DNA of 64,000 bases from CAILHX01 sp046155285 (GTDB lineage Bacteria; Pseudomonadota; Gammaproteobacteria; Burkholderiales; Methylophilaceae): contig JBJXEA010000024.1 of assembly GCA_046155285.1 (NCBI GenBank), positions 21,967 to 85,966 on the forward strand. The letters run 5' to 3'. Below the pieces are notes generated by a model, which was not told the DNA's origin, made no database searches, and was given only the letters and a program-made list of their open reading frames with translations. Positions within the stretch are counted from its first letter, which is position 1, and every line of letters begins with the position of its first letter. Positions 62,728 through 64,000 of this stretch are shown here, one piece after another. The translations under genes were made by a program, and so were the position numbers.

Positions 62728-63750
62728 ATGCGTCCTATGCTCTACGACCTCATTCGCCCCGCATTGTTCCTGCTCGACGCAGAGCGTGCCCATCACCTTA
62801 CCTTAAATGCGCTGAGGATTTCGCACAAGGCTGGATTGCAACCCTTGTGGGTAAAAAAATATAAATCCAGTCCGCGACAGGTCATGGGCTTGGAATTCCC
62901 CAATCCAGTCGGTTTGGCGGCGGGTTTGGACAAAAACGGTGCATATATTGATGCATTAGCCAGCTTGGGTTTTGGCTTCATCGAAATCGGCACCACCACA
63001 CCTCGTCCGCAACCGGGCAACCCGAAGCCACGTATGTTCAGGCTGCCAGAGGCACAGGGCATCGTCAATCGGCTGGGATTCAATAATGACGGCGTAGATG
63101 TGCTGATAGAAAATGTTAAAAACGCCAAATATCGCGGCATTCTCGGCATCAACATCGGCAAGAATTTCGACACACCGATTGAGAATGCCAGCGACGACTA
63201 CCTGATCTGCCTGCGCAAAGTCTATGCCCACGCCAGCTACGTCACGGTCAACATCTCTTCGCCCAATACCAAGAATCTGCGCCAGTTGCAGGATGCCGAT
63301 GCGCTGGATGGCTTACTGGCCGCGCTTAAAGCAGAACAGGAAAAATTGGCGCAGGTTCACGGCAAATATGTGCCTATCGCCTTGAAGATAGCGCCCGATC
63401 TACTCTCTGAACAAATCGGGGAGATTGCCGAGGCTTTGATGAAGCACAAGATGGACGGCGTGATAGCCACCAACACTACTTTGTCCCGTGAAAAGGTGCG
63501 GGGGTTGCCTCATGCCAGAGAAACAGGCGGGCTTTCCGGTGCGCCAGTACGCCAGAAATCGACGGCGGTGATCAAACAGCTTGCGGCGATTCTGGCTGGA
63601 GAGATTCCCATCATCGGGGTGGGCGGCATTCTGAGTGGTGAGGATGCGGCGAAAAAGATAAAGGCAGGGGCTAGTCTGGTGCAGGTGTATAGCGGGTTAA
63701 TTTATCGTGGGCCTGCGTTGGTTGGTGAGGTTTGCGAGGCGCTTGGTTAG
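62728..63750 (+). CDS. pyrD: Dihydroorotate dehydrogenase (quinone), class 2
   Basis: 340-aa FMN enzyme of pyrimidine synthesis, membrane-associated through its N-terminal helices (YDLIRPALFLLDAERAHHLTL). Signatures: GLAAGLDKNG, EIGTTTPRPQPGNPKPRMFRL, catalytic Ser in VNISSPNTKNLRQLQ, and IIGVGGILSGEDAAKKI. A second ATG at 62737 (MLYDLIRP) is an equally plausible start. Confidence 0.96.
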   Translation: MRPMLYDLIRPALFLLDAERAHHLTLNALRISHKAGLQPLWVKKYKSSPRQVMGLEFPNPVGLAAGLDKNGAYIDALASLGFGFIEIGTTTPRPQPGNPKPRMFRLPEAQGIVNRLGFNNDGVDVLIENVKNAKYRGILGINIGKNFDTPIENASDDYLICLRKVYAHASYVTVNISSPNTKNLRQLQDADALDGLLAALKAEQEKLAQVHGKYVPIALKIAPDLLSEQIGEIAEALMKHKMDGVIATNTTLSREKVRGLPHARETGGLSGAPVRQKSTAVIKQLAAILAGEIPIIGVGGILSGEDAAKKIKAGASLVQVYSGLIYRGPALVGEVCEALG

Positions 63751-63771
63751 CGCTCAACGTACCAGTTGCAC

Positions 63772-63798
63772 GTCATTCTGGCGAAGGCCAGAATCCAG
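63772..63798. repeat. Single variant of the dRS3-like repeat
   Basis: GTCATTCTGGCGAAGGCCAGAATCCAG has the same outer bases as the paired elements (GTCATT, AATCCAG) but with CTGG/CCAG in place of CCCG/CGGG, a compensated change preserving the small palindrome. It is a single arm. Confidence 0.7.
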
Positions 63799-63886
63799 TC
63801 AAGCATCCAATTGTCGCTAGCCTTAGCCCACTAGAAAGACTTAAAACCGTCGGGGGTTGCCCGACAGCAAGTTACTTTCCTTTGCT

Positions 63887-64000
63887 TGTCCTGTATAGAC
63901 CGGGTACATAGGTAACAGGTGTGCCAGGACATAGGTAACACTAAGAGTCTTCACTATTGACTCAAGGATGTTCAAATGCCCTGGCAAACGAGAAACCTGA
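63887..64000 (+). mobile_element. Left end of an IS481-family insertion sequence
   Basis: The end begins at TGTCCTGTATAGACCGGG and carries two direct copies of ACATAGGTAACA (63906-63917 and 63929-63940), a pattern typical of transposase-binding sites at IS481-family ends. The transposase frame starts shortly after. The rest of the element lies outside the window. Confidence 0.75.
63976..64000 (+). CDS. IS481-family transposase, N-terminal codons only
   Basis: ATG at 63976 with AAGGA about 8 bases upstream reads MPWQTRNL before the window ends. IS481-family transposases commonly begin MPWKE..VM, so this is very probably the start of the transposase. Only eight codons are visible. Confidence 0.7.

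Overview
The window is a gene-dense bacterial chromosome segment of moderate GC. It looks like a betaproteobacterium, probably order Nitrosomonadales. The evidence is a betaproteobacterial-type dcw cluster (mraZ to ftsZ, then lpxC), the slt / NDUFA9-like / cca and argJ / DUF815 / Nudix-ThiE / yacG / zapD / coaE / pilD neighbourhoods, and several interspersed palindromic repeat families. The genus cannot be read from sequence alone.

1-11.2 kb is central carbon metabolism built around one divergent regulatory region. Leftward runs a GntR/UTRA regulator, a short malic enzyme and sdhC-sdhD-sdhA (sdhA runs off the edge). Rightward run a CitE-type CoA-ester lyase, a mesaconyl-CoA hydratase, a second CitE-like protein and prpB-prpC-prpD. 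Together they could cleave a branched C5-CoA ester to propionyl-CoA plus glyoxylate, burn the propionyl-CoA through the methylcitrate cycle to pyruvate and succinate, and return succinate to pyruvate through succinate dehydrogenase and malic enzyme. A perfect 22-bp palindrome between the two units is the likely operator.

11.3-16.3 kb is a small stress- or redox-like module: a secreted YHS protein, an iron-sulfur-type uracil-DNA glycosylase homologue, an AraC regulator, an AhpD-like protein, a cytochrome P460 homologue, a periplasmic thioredoxin, a CcdA-type membrane protein and a SemiSWEET. The YHS and AhpD-like genes share a strikingly conserved promoter architecture with identical spacing, which suggests a regulon of the AraC protein. 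16.4-25.4 kb holds cstA-ybdD, an unrecognised 188-aa protein, cobT-cobS-cobC, tRNA-Phe, a rhodanese, a TusA-like protein, a DUF1993 protein, cca and an epimerase-like gene.

25.4-46.3 kb is slt, a 56-aa membrane protein, lpxC and the complete dcw cluster, all leftward. It is read from a promoter carrying three MraZ boxes with 10-bp period. A 160-bp repeat-bearing insertion separates murD from mraY in an otherwise overlapping operon. RNase P RNA and lgt follow, then rightward ilvD, a GFA protein, argJ, a DUF815 ATPase and a Nudix-ThiE fusion, with three different palindromic repeats in the gaps.

53.4-62.7 kb runs leftward: a PCuAC copper chaperone, yacG, zapD, coaE, pilD, a PQQ-type lipoprotein and a MacA/LolD/FtsX/FtsX exporter. 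pyrD runs rightward and the window ends inside the left end of an IS481-family element. Paired repeats matching the Neisseria dRS3 consensus (ATTCCC-N8-GGGAAT) occur three times.
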